Source: Skermania piniformis (GTDB taxonomy: Bacteria; Actinomycetota; Actinomycetes; Mycobacteriales; Mycobacteriaceae). From it: a stretch of 64,000 nucleotides of DNA. Positions 1 through 10,127 of the stretch are shown in pieces (within the stretch, counting starts at the first letter, position 1; the number at the start of each line of letters is the position of its first letter). The notes under the pieces are model-generated. The model saw only the letters and a program-made list of their open reading frames with translations, did no database searches and was not told the DNA's origin. The stretch is taken from contig NZ_CP079105.1 in NCBI RefSeq assembly GCF_019285775.1, positions 2,542,001 to 2,606,000 on the forward strand, written 5' to 3'. The position numbers were made by a program, and so were the translations under genes.

Positions 1-1
1 G

Positions 2-277
2 GCGGCCGAACGGAACGCCCATGCCGACGTGCTCGATGCCGAGGTCGCCCGGGCGGTGGGTCGGTATCGCGACGGCTCGGCCCCGAGCTCGACCGCGCAG
101 CCCGCCACACCGGTTGCCCCCGCGTCGCCGCTCTCCGTGGATCAGGTCCGGACCCGGATCGGTACCGCACAGCGCAGCGCCGCCGACCTCGCCCGAATCC
201 AGTCCGGCTATCGCGCCGGCCTGCTCGGCTCGATCAGCGCTGCCTGCGGCGCCCAGCTTGCCGTGCTGCTGCCATGA
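2..277 (+). CDS. C-terminal part of a small Ala-rich protein (5' end outside window)
   Basis: The reading frame is open from the first base of the window to a TGA at 277, so only about 91 residues of the C-terminus are visible. The visible part is rich in Ala, Arg and Pro, with a Pro/Ala-rich linker followed by a helical segment containing several Arg and Gln. No catalytic motif is visible. The stop overlaps the start of the next gene (ATGA), so the two are probably translationally coupled. Position matches the Ala-rich protein that precedes the DUF4439 gene and proS in mycobacteria (Rv2843 type); this is inferred from gene order, and the function is unknown. Confidence 0.55.
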   Translation, partial: AAERNAHADVLDAEVARAVGRYRDGSAPSSTAQPATPVAPASPLSVDQVRTRIGTAQRSAADLARIQSGYRAGLLGSISAACGAQLAVLLP

Positions 278-711
278 GCGCCGGCGCCGAGCAGCAGGGT
301 CTGCTCGATGCACTACGCGCCGAGCATGCCGCGGTCTTCGCCTACGGGATCATCGCGGCGTTCTCCAACCCCGAGCGCGCGACGATGGTCGGCGCGGCAA
401 CCGCAGCGCACCGATCGCGCCGCGATGCGACGATCGACGCGCTCACCGCGGCGTCGGTTCCGGCGCCGCCCGCCGAGCCCGGTTACACGGTTCCGGCGCC
501 GGTGACGGACCCGGTGTCGGCCGCCCAGCTGGCCGTCGTGGTGGAAAACGAGACCGCGATCGCCTGGCGATCGGCGGTCGAGCGGGCCGAATCGGAACCG
601 GGTCGCCAACGGGCCGTGGACGCGCTCACCGAGTGCGCGGTCCGGCTCGGCGAGTGGCGCCAGGTGCTCGGTGTCGGGCCCCCGACCGTGCCGCTGCCCG
701 GTCAACCCTGA
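274..711 (+). CDS. DUF4439 ferritin-like domain protein
   Basis: A 145-residue, mostly helical protein. Near the N-terminus it has an EHAAVFAYG-type helix and later an AAHRSRRD helix and an ENETAIAW helix. These E/H-bearing helices are the pattern of the DUF4439 ferritin-like family (Rv2844 type). Known members are small single-domain proteins, and whether they bind metal is not established. The ATG overlaps the TGA of the preceding gene by four bases. The gene ends 16 bp from the convergent acyl-CoA dehydrogenase. The family assignment is fairly secure; the biochemical role is unknown. Confidence 0.7.
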   Translation: MSAGAEQQGLLDALRAEHAAVFAYGIIAAFSNPERATMVGAATAAHRSRRDATIDALTAASVPAPPAEPGYTVPAPVTDPVSAAQLAVVVENETAIAWRSAVERAESEPGRQRAVDALTECAVRLGEWRQVLGVGPPTVPLPGQP

Positions 712-727
712 GCAGATCGAGCAGGTT

Positions 728-2476
728 TCAGGACGACATCTGGTAGACGCCGTCGTAGGCCGCTACCTGCGCCCACACCCGCGCGAACCGGGCGGCGTCC
801 GGCACCGGCCGGCGGATCGCGCCGAGCGCATACTTCTGCTGCGCCGCCGTCGCCCCCGATTTGCCGTTCAGCTCGACCGCGTACCGGGAGAAATCGCGTA
901 CCTGGACCTCGAAGATCTGGTCGATCAGATCGACGTCCAACCCGATCAGCTCGGCATCCTCCAGGATCAGCTGGCCGTAGCCGACCAACATGAACAACTC
1001 CCCGACGGTGAGCATGAAGTCCAGGTCCCGCTGTTGTTCCGGGTCCGGCGGTGCCGCCGCCAACAGCTCCTGCAACGCCTGCGCCTGCTCGTAGAACACT
1101 GCCACGTTCGCAATGTCGGCGTGCCGCTCGTAGATCTCGGTCCAGTCGGCGAATCGCACCTTGGCCGCACCTCGGGTCGGCCCCTGGTCCCAGAAGAACA
1201 CGTCGTCCGCCGGGTCGTCGCGCCGGCCGACCGGGGGGTAGTCCTGCGGCTGGAACAGGTAGTTCGGCAGGAACTTGAGCACCAGGCCCACGTTGACGTG
1301 CACCGTGCCCTCCAGCCGGGGCAGCATCCCGATCAACTGGGACACTTCGCGGAACATGGTGTCCTTCTCGTAGCCCCTGGCCGCGACGACGTCGTGCAGC
1401 AGGCGGATCACCGTCTCGCCCTGGGTGGTGACCTTCGCCTTGGTCATCGGGTTGAACAGCAGGTAGCGCCGGTCCTCGCGGCTCGCGCTCCGGAAGTAGT
1501 CGATCGCCCGCCGGCTGAACAGCTTCATCGCGACCAACCGCGCGTACGCCTCGACGAAGTTCGCCCGCACATGCACGAAGTCGGTCACCGGCTTGCCGTA
1601 CAGGATCCGGTTGTCCGCATGTGTGATCGCCTCGTGGAAGGCGTGCTCACACATGCCGATCGAGCCGAAACAGAGATTGAACTTGCCGACGTTGACGGTG
1701 TTCAGCGCGGCTGCGAACGCTTCCACCCCGCTGTGCAGGATGTCGTCGTCGCGCACCGGATAGTTCTCCAGCCGGAAGGTGCTGACATAGATCTGCATCC
1801 CCACCACATTGTCGATCAGCCGGTACGCCGCATGCCGGGAGTCGGCGACGAAGAAGACGTACTGATCCTCCCCCTCGACCCCGTCGATCCGGCCGAAAAC
1901 CGACACCATGCTGGCGACGTTGCCGTTGCCGATGTAGTACTTCTCGCCGGACGCGCGGTAGCGGATACCCCGGGCCTGATCGTCCTCGTTCGCCGGAGTC
2001 AACACCAGGTCGGTGCGGTAGACGTCGGCGCCGTGTTCGCGTTCGGACAACCCGAACGCCATCACCTCGCCCGCCGCCAGGTCGTGCGCCGCCCGCTTGC
2101 GCGCCTCGTCGTTGCGGCTCTGCCAGATCGGGCCGAGGCCCAGGATCGTCACCTGCTCGATGTACCAATAGGTCAGTCCGTAGAACCCCAGGATCTCGGC
2201 CAGCGCCGCATTACGCGCCGCGTCCCAGCGCGCATCGGGGTTGCCCACCGCGAACTCGCTCGGGGTGAGGAAGGTAGCGAAAAGCTGCTCACGGCCGACG
2301 AACTCGACGAAATCAGCCGGCCAACTCGCGGCCAGATCATCGGCGAGCAGCCGAGCCTTGCCGCGGCTTTCGAACCAGTCGATCGTGGCGCGGAGCAGCC
2401 GTCGCGTACCGGGATCGAACTGCTGCGGATCGTAATGCTTCGGGTCGAAGAGCAGGCTGTCGTTTCCGGACATCAC
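728..2476 (-). CDS. Acyl-CoA dehydrogenase family protein (long FadE type)
   Basis: A 582-residue flavoprotein of the acyl-CoA dehydrogenase superfamily, expected to make the alpha,beta double bond in an acyl-CoA using FAD. Instead of the usual ALTEPxxGSD flavin loop it has an FGLSEREHGADVY segment near residue 145. A longer C-terminal extension (about residues 440-582) makes it larger than ordinary 380-residue enzymes. The start is a double ATG (2476/2473) preceded by GAGGGAAG. A TAGGAT hexamer at 2509-2514 (minus strand) could be its -10. It lies 76 bp downstream of proS on the same strand. The substrate cannot be told from the sequence. Confidence 0.8.
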   Translation of the reverse strand: MMSGNDSLLFDPKHYDPQQFDPGTRRLLRATIDWFESRGKARLLADDLAASWPADFVEFVGREQLFATFLTPSEFAVGNPDARWDAARNAALAEILGFYGLTYWYIEQVTILGLGPIWQSRNDEARKRAAHDLAAGEVMAFGLSEREHGADVYRTDLVLTPANEDDQARGIRYRASGEKYYIGNGNVASMVSVFGRIDGVEGEDQYVFFVADSRHAAYRLIDNVVGMQIYVSTFRLENYPVRDDDILHSGVEAFAAALNTVNVGKFNLCFGSIGMCEHAFHEAITHADNRILYGKPVTDFVHVRANFVEAYARLVAMKLFSRRAIDYFRSASREDRRYLLFNPMTKAKVTTQGETVIRLLHDVVAARGYEKDTMFREVSQLIGMLPRLEGTVHVNVGLVLKFLPNYLFQPQDYPPVGRRDDPADDVFFWDQGPTRGAAKVRFADWTEIYERHADIANVAVFYEQAQALQELLAAAPPDPEQQRDLDFMLTVGELFMLVGYGQLILEDAELIGLDVDLIDQIFEVQVRDFSRYAVELNGKSGATAAQQKYALGAIRRPVPDAARFARVWAQVAAYDGVYQMSS

Positions 2477-2552
2477 ACTTCCCTCGGTTGCCCTGGCAAT
2501 CCTGGCCCATCCTACGTGGACCGGCCGGACCCGAACGGCAGATCCCGACGGC

Positions 2553-4310
2553 TCAGACGGTTACCCCGGCCCCCCGGACCCGCTCGACCACCGCACCGGC
2601 AGCGTCGAGGACCGCAAGCTCTCTGCTCGCACCGGAGAACCGGTCGCGCAGCTCGACGACGCCGGTCGCCCAACCCCGACCGACCACCAGCACCAACGGC
2701 ATACCGAGCAGTTCGGAATCCTTGAACTTCACCCCGGGCGAGGCGGTCCGGTCGTCGAGCAACACCTCGACACCGGCCTGATCGAGCTCGGCGGCGATCT
2801 GCTCGGCGCCCGCCCGGGCGCCGGCGTCCTTGTTCGCGATCACCACGTGCACATCGAACGGGGCGATCTCCGGCGGCCACCGCAGCCCCTGCTCGTCGTG
2901 CTGCTGCTCGGCGATCACCGCCACCAATCGGGAAACCCCGATGCCGTAGGAACCCATGATCAGCCGGACCGGTTTGCCGTTCTCGCCGAGCACGTCGACA
3001 TCGAACGAATCGGTGTACTTGTAGCCGAGCTGGAAGATGTGCCCGATCTCGATCCCCCGCGCCGCGACCAACACGCCGCGCCCGTCCGGCGACGGATCGC
3101 CGTCGCGCACCTGGGCGGCCTCGATCACTCCGTCCGGCGTGAAGTCGCGACCCGCGACCAGGTCCACATAGTGTCGGTTCGGCGCGTCCGCGCCGGTGAT
3201 CCATGCCGTGCCGGTCACCACCCGCGGGTCCACCACGTAGCGGACACCGTTGGCAGCCAACGCCTTCGGCCCGATGTATCCCTTGATCAGAAACGGGTTC
3301 GCAGCGAAGTCGGCCTCGTCGAGCAACGCCACCTCGGCCGGTTCCAGCGCGGCTTCCAGACGCTTGCCGTCGACGTCGCGATCCCCCGGAATACCGATGC
3401 CGAGCAATTCCCAATCGCCACCCGGCAGCCGGGTCTTGACCATGACGTTCTTCAGCGTGTCGGCGGCCGTGACGGTGCGCGGCAACGCTCCGTTCGCCCA
3501 CTCGACCAGCGACGCGATGGTCGGCGCGGCCGGGGTCGCGTGCACGACGGCATCGGGCCGACCCGCGAGCGGCAATGCCGGTGGCGCCGGGGTGATCACC
3601 GCTTCCACATTGGCCGCGTAGCCGGACTCGACGCACCGCACGTAGGTGTCCTCGCCGACCGGGCTGTCGGCCAGAAACTCCTCCGACGCGCTGCCGCCCA
3701 TCGCCCCGGACGTGGCCGCGACGATCACGTAGCGAACCCGAAGACGATCGAAGATCCGCTGGTAGGCCTCCCGATGCGCCCGATAGGACGCCTTCAGTCC
3801 GACCTCGTCCAGGTCGAACGAGTACGAGTCCTTCATCACGAACTCACGGCCACGCAGGATGCCGGCGCGGGGCCGCTCCTCGTCCCGGTACTTGGTCTGG
3901 ATCTGGTACAGCGTCACCGGCAGATCCTTGTACGAGCTGTACTCGCCCCGCACCAGCAGCGCGAACAGCTCCTCGTGGGTCGGCCCGAGCAGGTAGTCCG
4001 CACCTTTGCGATCCCGCAGCCGGAACAGCGCGTCGCCGTACTCGGTCCATCGGTTGGTCGCCTCGTACGGCTCCCTCGGCAACAGTGCCGGCAGCGAGAT
4101 CTCTTGCGCACCTATGCCGTCCATCTCCTGCCGGACGACACGTTCGACCTTGCGCAACACCTTGAGCCCGAGCGGCAACCAGGAATACACCCCGGGCGCC
4201 ACCCGCCGCACATATCCGGCGCGCACGAGCAGCTTGTGGCTGGGTACCTCGGCATCCGCCGGATCGTCACGCAGGGTTCGCAGGAACAACTGGGACATTC
4301 GGGTGATCAC
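2553..4310 (-). CDS. proS: Prolyl-tRNA synthetase (bacterial type, with INS editing domain)
   Basis: Charges tRNA-Pro in the cytoplasm. The protein has the class II core with the LLGPTHEE segment, motif 2 around the [12 protein letters not shown] stretch followed by [13 protein letters not shown], and motif 3 ([10 protein letters not shown]). An inserted region of about 180 residues between motifs 2 and 3 corresponds to the Ala-tRNA-Pro editing (INS) domain. It is followed by a C-terminal anticodon-binding domain. At 585 residues it matches the usual bacterial length. A GTG at 4310 is chosen because the product then begins VITRMS, as in mycobacterial ProS. An ATG lies 12 bp inside (4298) and another 21 bp upstream (4331). 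It sits between the large helicase and the acyl-CoA dehydrogenase on the same strand. Confidence 0.96.
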   Translation of the reverse strand: MITRMSQLFLRTLRDDPADAEVPSHKLLVRAGYVRRVAPGVYSWLPLGLKVLRKVERVVRQEMDGIGAQEISLPALLPREPYEATNRWTEYGDALFRLRDRKGADYLLGPTHEELFALLVRGEYSSYKDLPVTLYQIQTKYRDEERPRAGILRGREFVMKDSYSFDLDEVGLKASYRAHREAYQRIFDRLRVRYVIVAATSGAMGGSASEEFLADSPVGEDTYVRCVESGYAANVEAVITPAPPALPLAGRPDAVVHATPAAPTIASLVEWANGALPRTVTAADTLKNVMVKTRLPGGDWELLGIGIPGDRDVDGKRLEAALEPAEVALLDEADFAANPFLIKGYIGPKALAANGVRYVVDPRVVTGTAWITGADAPNRHYVDLVAGRDFTPDGVIEAAQVRDGDPSPDGRGVLVAARGIEIGHIFQLGYKYTDSFDVDVLGENGKPVRLIMGSYGIGVSRLVAVIAEQQHDEQGLRWPPEIAPFDVHVVIANKDAGARAGAEQIAAELDQAGVEVLLDDRTASPGVKFKDSELLGMPLVLVVGRGWATGVVELRDRFSGASRELAVLDAAGAVVERVRGAGVTV

Positions 4311-4359
4311 GGCAGACGAGCGTAGTCCCACGCTCGCCGGCCGTGCGGCCCGGGAGCCG

Positions 4360-7300
4360 TCAGATCAGACCGGCGCCGGCCAGCTCGACGTCCTGGTTGT
4401 GATCCTGGTTGTAGCTGCGGCCCCAACCCAGCTGCGGCGCCACCCGCTGGGTCCGTGCGCCGGTCGGCGCCCCGGGCTCACCCGGAACCGGTGCGGCGGC
4501 GGCCGACGCTTCGGGCTCGGCGTCCGCCGCCGGATCGGCTTCGTACAGATCATCCGACAGCGGCACCGGCTCCCAGGCCAATGCGTGCGATCCGGCCGTG
4601 GCGGTCACCACTCCCGGCTCGATCCCGCGAGCGGTGAGTGCGGCGCACAACCGCTGCATCGTCGCGGCCGGGTCCAGGCAGTACTCGGACTCCCGGATCC
4701 GCCAGAACTCCCAGCCGCAACGCCGTAACTCGTGCTCGCGCTCCAGCTCCCGGCGCTGTTGCGCCGGAGGTTCCACCGCGGTCTCGCCATCGCACTCGAC
4801 GGCGAGCCGACCCGCACCTCCGGTCACCACGAGGTCGATCCGCCGGTTGTTCAACTCCACCTGCGGATTCACGTGGTAGCCCCGTTCGACCAGGTCGAGG
4901 AACACCTGCTGCTCGAACATGGTGTCGAAGTCGGGCTGCTTGACCTCGGGCCGATCGATCACCGGCATCGGTGCGGCCGGGATCGGCACCCGGGCCTGCA
5001 GGTAGGTCAGCAGCGAGCTCCGCAGATCGGTCTCGGCGAGTTCGGCACGGCTGACCGAGTGGAACAGCCAGAGCTGATCCTGCGCCCGCGAGGCCGCCAC
5101 GTTGAACGCGCGCTGATGCTCGTTGCGGGTCAGCGCCACCGTCTTCCGATTCGGCGCGACCACCATCGAGAGGAAGACGACGTTGCGCTCGTCGCCCTGG
5201 AAGTCCGGCGGGGTCCCCACCCGCAGCCGCCGCTGGGTCCAGATCTCGTCGTCGACCGCGTCGGTCAGCATGCTGCGGATGATCGCGACCTGCTGTTGCC
5301 CCTGGAGCACGACGACGCCGAAGGTGCGGTCGTCGTACTCGGGGTCGTCCAGGCAGGCGAGGACCTGATCCACCAGCGCCCGGGCCTCGGCACGGTTGAC
5401 CAAGCCGGCGGTCCGCCCCTCCGCCATGCCGTCGGGCACATGGGTCGTCCGCAGCGGGGGCAGTCGATCGGTGCCGAACTGCCGCACCGGCACCAGCGGA
5501 GCGTCCCGATAGAACTGAGTGCTCGACCAGTCGATGATCTCCGGCATGCAGCGGAAGTGCTCGCGTAGCCGAACCACTTGACCGAACCTGCTGCGGAGCA
5601 AGGAGAACAAGCTCGACCGCGGGGTCAACCCGTCCCGCAGATAGCTCGGGATGTCCGGGAGGTACAGATCCAACCGCTCGAAGATCGGCGCCAGCTCCCC
5701 ACTGCTGATCTCGCTCGGCGCGCACTGCTTGTCGTCGCCGACCACGATCACCCGCGGCGCCAGCCAGAGCAGGAAGACCGCCGCCACCTCCGCTTGGCTG
5801 GCCTCGTCGACGATCACCACGTCGAACGAGTTCGGCTCCGGCGGAATGTCGGCCAGCACCTGTTGCAGCGGCATCACCCAGGCCGGCACCGCGCCCTGGG
5901 CCGTGGCCATCGCCGCGCGCGCCGCGAGCCGATACCGTTCGGCGTACCGGCCGGTGCCGCGGCCGATGCTGGAGACGTGGTCGCGATAGGCCTGCAGCGC
6001 CGACATCTGCTCCATGGTCAACCGCTCCATGCACTCCAACCACGCCTGCTCGGCGGCAAGTTTCGCGGTCAGCTGGGCCAGCTCGGCGTCCGCCGCGACC
6101 AGGCCGGCTTCGAGCTGCCGGTCGAGGTCCGGCTCGGACTGCTCACGCACCCAGTCCGCGGCCCGCCGCCACGCCCAGGCGGCCGGCAGTTGGTCCACCC
6201 GTTCCGCCCAGGCCGGGTCCGCGGGCGCGGCGACCAACGCCCGATACAACGCCGGTGCGGTCGACTCCAGCTCGCTGCGGAGTTCGCGGAAGCGTTCGAG
6301 CTCCTGCTTCTGCTTGCCGGCGACCGCGAGCGCGCGCAGCGCGGTCACGATCCCGTCATGGTCGCCGCGCGACACCGCGTCGAGCAATGCGTCGCTCTCC
6401 GGTGACGGCCCGTCGGCGAACGCCTCGTCCAGCCGTGCCCGGATGCCGGACAGCCGTTCTCGGGAACGCTCCGCGTCGGCCTGAATCGCGATGGCCGGGG
6501 CCGCCTCGGCGATCGCCCGCGCGGTGGCCACCGAACGGATCCGCGGCGCCGACTGGTCGACCCGCCGGGTCACCGCCTCGAACTCGCACACCGCGACCGT
6601 GAGGCTGTTGATCGCATGCAGATCGTCGAGCGCGCTGTCGAGCGCGTTCACCTGCTGCGAGCGGGACCCCGCCGGGGTGAACATCAACCCCAACTCGGCC
6701 AACCGGTCCGCCGCGGCCGCCACGTTGTCCAGCGCCCGTAGATGTTCCACGACCACCCGCAACGCTGCCGACGTGGCCGCCGGCGAGCCGTCCACCGTCG
6801 GCACCGGCCCCAACGCCTCGACCGCCCGCTGCTCGGCCGACTTCCGGAACCGCGGTCGCCACTCCACCGTGCCCTTCGCCAATGCCGCCGCCAGAATCTC
6901 GCAGGCGACGATGGCCCGTGGTCCACCGAACTCGACGTCGACCTTGTGCTCGCCCACGGCGCGATCGGATTCCGCCGCAGCGGCAGACAGTTCCTCGATC
7001 GTCTTGGCCTTGGACCACAGATGACCGGTCCGGCCGGAGAGCCGATCGTCGGCTGCCTCGCGCACCACGCTGTGCAGCCGGTTCACCTCTACCGCTGCGG
7101 CACCCAGTCGTTCACAACTGGCCTGCACCGCGGTCACCTGATCCCGGTCCGCGTTCGCCAGCAGCTCGACGATCCGGCCGGCCTCCGGGTTGGTCGCCGG
7201 GGGCGCGGTCCGAGCCCGGCGGCACAGCGCCGCGACCGTGTCCGCGGTCGGCAACAGCTCGTGCGCATCCGGGAAGAGCTGGTAGCGCCGCCGATCGGAG

Positions 7301-8910
7301 TCCGGCGCGCCGACCTGCAGCCGGGTTACCACGAGCCGGAACTCGTCCACCCCGATCGGCGGCTCGAGTTCGTAGAGCGGCCCGGGCAGCCAGTCCGATT
7401 CCGGCGCCGCCGCCAGCACCTGCCGGACGATCTGCGCAGCCGTTCCGCAGTAGCCCGGCGCCACCTCGTCGTGCTCGAACACCTCGGCGGCGCGGGTACC
7501 GCTGATCTCGTCGGTGAGGTCGTCCCGGGCCTCGCGCACCCGGTCCCGTCGCTGCGCCAGCTCGGCGATCCGCTCCAGCGCTCGCTCCCGGCTGAACGAC
7601 GCCTTCCGCGCGGCGATCTCGGCGACGCTCCGGTTCAGCTCGGCCGAACCGTCGCGTGCGCTGTCGGTCACCGATACACACAGCTGCTGCAGCTCCGCTG
7701 GCAGCATGTCCCGCAGCACCCGCAGCGCCTGCGCCTTTTCACTGGTGACCAGCACCCGCTGACCCTCGGCGAGCAATGCCGAGACGATGTTCGCGATCGT
7801 GTGCGTCTTACCGGTGCCGGGCGGGCCTTCCACCACGACGCCGCTGTCGCCGCCGAGTCGATCCAGAATGTTGCGTTGCTCGTCGTTCGCCGGGAGCGGG
7901 AACAGCGGATCGTCCACCAGATCCACCGCCGGCACCGCTCCGGCCCGCTCCAACCAGGCCAGCCGCTGCGCCGGCTCGATCGTCTGCACCAACTGCGCCA
8001 GCCCGAGCGGCACCGGAGCCGCCGGGTCCTGCGCGCCGGCGATGATCCGGTCGTAGTAGTCGAGCAGGGCGAACGAGCTGCGCCGCCGCAAGACCAATGC
8101 CGGCGACACCGTCAAGGTGGCGGCATCCGCGATCGCCTCGCCGGTTGCCACGTGTACCCGGAGCACCCGGGAAGCCCAGTTCTTCAGGAAATCGGCCACC
8201 TCGGGCGCGATCGGCGATGGCACCGTCGCACCGAGCCTGGTGGCCAGCTCCAGCGATTCCGAGCTGTCGAAGACCTCGATCCCGGTCAGCAGCTGCGTGT
8301 CCTCCAGCTGCAGCCCACGCTCGGGGTCGAGCCGGACCAGCAGGTCACCGTTACGTTCGTCGCGCTCCAATTGCACCGGCGCGGTAACCATGTGCACGCG
8401 CACGTCCTGCTCGGCGATCTGCTCGGACAGCGTGAGCAGGCCGGAGCCGAGGACCAGCTCGACCGACTCGGGCCGGGCCGACAGTTCCCGCGCCATCGCC
8501 TGCAGCTGCTGGTGCAGGTCCCACAGCGGACGGAGTCGCCGATCGGCGGTAGCCCAGGTCCGCCACTTGACGAGCCAGGGATCGAAGGTCGATCGCAGGT
8601 CACCGCGGTCGCCCGCCAGTGCCGGCTCGATCGCCGAATTCTGCACGTCGCCACGGACGAACGGAGCGACCGCCACCGGTGGGAGCGGCGCTTCGGGCAA
8701 CGCCACCCGGCGCACCCGCAGGACCGGATCGCCCGGCCCGGCACCGGTCGCCAAGGTCACGCCGTCGGGCAGATCGTGCGCCCAGATCGTGGCTTCGTGT
8801 CCGGTGACGTCCCGGACCGGGTTGGCCCGCGCGGTGACCAGCTCGCGCAGGTACCGCATCAATCGAACGACACGATCCCTCAGCTCCGGATCGTTCTCGT
8901 GTTCGCCCAT
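4360..8910 (-). CDS. Large SF1 helicase with C-terminal DUF559/Vsr-like nuclease domain
   Basis: A 1516-residue protein. The N-terminal ~340 residues have no recognised motif. A Walker A (GPPGTGKT, residues ~362-369) opens a split SF1/Upf1-like (COG1112-like) helicase. A ~600-residue, probably coiled, Ala/Arg/Glu-rich insertion follows. Motif II reads VDEASQA (~1034-1040), followed by GDDKQ. Motifs V-VI are visible as [13 protein letters not shown] and [12 protein letters not shown] (~1233-1281). The C-terminus (~1330-1420) has FEQQVF, RIDLVV and LAVECDG, the E...D...ExDG arrangement of DUF559/Vsr-type PD-(D/E)XK nucleases. The start at 8910 is chosen because the frame continuing to 9360 would run over yaaA and is low in domain content. 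Helicase-nuclease fusions of this kind are often defence proteins; that role is inferred here. Confidence 0.82.
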   Translation of the reverse strand: MGEHENDPELRDRVVRLMRYLRELVTARANPVRDVTGHEATIWAHDLPDGVTLATGAGPGDPVLRVRRVALPEAPLPPVAVAPFVRGDVQNSAIEPALAGDRGDLRSTFDPWLVKWRTWATADRRLRPLWDLHQQLQAMARELSARPESVELVLGSGLLTLSEQIAEQDVRVHMVTAPVQLERDERNGDLLVRLDPERGLQLEDTQLLTGIEVFDSSESLELATRLGATVPSPIAPEVADFLKNWASRVLRVHVATGEAIADAATLTVSPALVLRRRSSFALLDYYDRIIAGAQDPAAPVPLGLAQLVQTIEPAQRLAWLERAGAVPAVDLVDDPLFPLPANDEQRNILDRLGGDSGVVVEGPPGTGKTHTIANIVSALLAEGQRVLVTSEKAQALRVLRDMLPAELQQLCVSVTDSARDGSAELNRSVAEIAARKASFSRERALERIAELAQRRDRVREARDDLTDEISGTRAAEVFEHDEVAPGYCGTAAQIVRQVLAAAPESDWLPGPLYELEPPIGVDEFRLVVTRLQVGAPDSDRRRYQLFPDAHELLPTADTVAALCRRARTAPPATNPEAGRIVELLANADRDQVTAVQASCERLGAAAVEVNRLHSVVREAADDRLSGRTGHLWSKAKTIEELSAAAAESDRAVGEHKVDVEFGGPRAIVACEILAAALAKGTVEWRPRFRKSAEQRAVEALGPVPTVDGSPAATSAALRVVVEHLRALDNVAAAADRLAELGLMFTPAGSRSQQVNALDSALDDLHAINSLTVAVCEFEAVTRRVDQSAPRIRSVATARAIAEAAPAIAIQADAERSRERLSGIRARLDEAFADGPSPESDALLDAVSRGDHDGIVTALRALAVAGKQKQELERFRELRSELESTAPALYRALVAAPADPAWAERVDQLPAAWAWRRAADWVREQSEPDLDRQLEAGLVAADAELAQLTAKLAAEQAWLECMERLTMEQMSALQAYRDHVSSIGRGTGRYAERYRLAARAAMATAQGAVPAWVMPLQQVLADIPPEPNSFDVVIVDEASQAEVAAVFLLWLAPRVIVVGDDKQCAPSEISSGELAPIFERLDLYLPDIPSYLRDGLTPRSSLFSLLRSRFGQVVRLREHFRCMPEIIDWSSTQFYRDAPLVPVRQFGTDRLPPLRTTHVPDGMAEGRTAGLVNRAEARALVDQVLACLDDPEYDDRTFGVVVLQGQQQVAIIRSMLTDAVDDEIWTQRRLRVGTPPDFQGDERNVVFLSMVVAPNRKTVALTRNEHQRAFNVAASRAQDQLWLFHSVSRAELAETDLRSSLLTYLQARVPIPAAPMPVIDRPEVKQPDFDTMFEQQVFLDLVERGYHVNPQVELNNRRIDLVVTGGAGRLAVECDGETAVEPPAQQRRELEREHELRRCGWEFWRIRESEYCLDPAATMQRLCAALTARGIEPGVVTATAGSHALAWEPVPLSDDLYEADPAADAEPEASAAAAPVPGEPGAPTGARTQRVAPQLGWGRSYNQDHNQDVELAGAGLI

Positions 8911-8984
8911 CTCGGATCGACCAACCCTTCCCCCAACGTGGACCTGGTGGTGCATTCGACGACGTAGAAACTCGAATCGGCAGC

Positions 8985-9034
8985 GAAGCCGTGCGCAACC
9001 GTGAAAGCCATGCGCAGTGGTGAAGCCGTGCGCA
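8985..9034. repeat. Three imperfect direct repeats upstream of the helicase gene
   Basis: Three copies of GAA(A)GCC(G/A)TGCGCA lie at 8985-8997, 9003-9016 and 9022-9034, with a period of about 18-19 bp. Each contains the palindromic hexamer TGCGCA. They sit 75-125 bp upstream of the helicase start codon at 8910 and about 150 bp upstream of the divergent yaaA start. Regularly spaced copies in a short divergent intergenic region look like a multi-site operator. The binding protein is unknown. Confidence 0.5.
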
Positions 9035-9171
9035 ATCATGCAGCAACAGCGATAACCGACGATCGCGACACGCCGCCCAGATCCAATCCGCCACTGGGGT
9101 AACTCTGACACCAAACATGATTTCGCCCGTCGCCGATGCGGTGTCGCGCAGATCATCCGGCCGGCGCCGGA

Positions 9172-9177
9172 TAGGGT
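9172..9177 (+). promoter_or_regulatory. Candidate -10 hexamer for a leaderless yaaA mRNA
   Basis: TAGGGT fits the actinobacterial -10 consensus TANNNT and ends 7 nt before the GTG start of yaaA. That spacing would place the transcription start at the start codon. No Shine-Dalgarno-like sequence is seen before the GTG, which agrees with leaderless translation. Confidence 0.45.
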
Positions 9178-9184
9178 CGGCGGC

Positions 9185-9931
9185 GTGCTGGTGCTGTTAC
9201 CCCCGTCGGAGACCAAGTTCTCCGGCGGCCGGGGCGCGCCACTCGACCTCTCCGCGCTGTCCCTGCCGAAGCTCACTCCGACCCGAGAACGCTTGACCCG
9301 CAGCCTGGTCGAGCTGGCGGCCGATCCGGCGGCGAGCCGCGCTGCGCTGTCCCTCGGCATTCACGCCGAGGACGAGATAGCGCGCAATGCCGCCCTGTTC
9401 ACCGCTGCGACCACACCCGCGCTGCGCCGCTACACCGGCGTGTTGTACGACGCGCTGGCCGCGCCGCAGTTCACCCGGGCACAACGAGCGAAGGCAGCGG
9501 CCCGGCTGATGATCGGTTCCGCCTTGTTCGGTGCGGTCCGAGCGGACGATCCGATCCCCGCCTACCGGCTCTCCGGCGACTCGAAACTGCCCGGTCTACC
9601 CACGCTGGCCGCGCTCTGGCGGGACGAGCTGCCCACCGCGCTGGCTGCCGAAGCCGCCGGCGAGCTGGTGGTGGACCTGCGATCGGAGCTCTACCGGCAG
9701 CTCGGTCGGCTCCCCGGGGCGATCACCGCCACCGTGCTCACCGAACAGGCGGACGGCACCCGATCGGTGGTCAGCCACTTCAACAAACACCACAAGGGCC
9801 TGCTGGCGCGCGCGCTGGTGGTCACCCGGGCCGATCCCACCGACGTGCGGGGCCTCGCCCGGGTCGCGGCGAAAGCCGGGCTGCGGGTGGAGACACCGGC
9901 GGCGGACCGGCTGGTCATCCTCACCGACTGA
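9185..9931 (+). CDS. yaaA: Peroxide stress protein YaaA (UPF0246/DUF328)
   Basis: A 248-residue protein starting at GTG with the family's N-terminal LLPPSETK. It also has the conserved RYTGVLYDAL stretch, an RLMIGSALFG segment, the YRLSGDSKLPG segment and the HFNKHHKG motif. The family limits free iron and DNA damage during peroxide stress in E. coli and has been linked to DNA binding; the exact chemistry is not settled. It is divergent from the large helicase gene across a 274-bp region that holds the direct repeats. The family assignment is secure; the physiological role here is by homology. Confidence 0.9.
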   Translation: MLVLLPPSETKFSGGRGAPLDLSALSLPKLTPTRERLTRSLVELAADPAASRAALSLGIHAEDEIARNAALFTAATTPALRRYTGVLYDALAAPQFTRAQRAKAAARLMIGSALFGAVRADDPIPAYRLSGDSKLPGLPTLAALWRDELPTALAAEAAGELVVDLRSELYRQLGRLPGAITATVLTEQADGTRSVVSHFNKHHKGLLARALVVTRADPTDVRGLARVAAKAGLRVETPAADRLVILTD

Positions 9932-10083
9932 TCCTCCGGCTTCGTACCCCGTCGTGCCGCCGACCACGGTGCCCACCAGGTCGTCGCCATCCAAGTCGTC
10001 GCCGTCGGCCGACCGGAGTCGGCGCCGAAAACCATACCGGTCACGATGCAGAACGTTCCCCGTTACCGGGCGCCGAGCCGACC

Positions 10084-10089
10084 TACTCT
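10084..10089 (+). promoter_or_regulatory. Candidate -10 hexamer for the trpB-like gene
   Basis: TACTCT (TANNNT) lies 38 bp before the ATG of the TrpB2-type gene, leaving a short leader with AGGA about 8 nt before the start. The rest of the 196-bp gap after yaaA shows only a GTCGTCGCC partial repeat (about 9980-10008). No leader peptide or attenuator is visible. Confidence 0.3.
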
Positions 10090-10127
10090 GGAGTACGGAC
10101 CACACTTCTCGCTGTTAGGACTCATCG

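Noticed and set aside
671-2725. 684-codon open frame on the plus strand
   Set aside because: It is the antisense shadow of the acyl-CoA dehydrogenase and part of proS; Arg/His-rich, no domain. Many similar long antisense frames (for example 12640-14388, 46153-48309, 54907-57669) are high-GC artefacts.
8911-9360. Open frame extending the large helicase N-terminus by 150 residues
   Set aside because: It overlaps yaaA on the other strand and runs through the direct repeats and intergenic region. ATG at 8910 leaves a normal divergent promoter gap.
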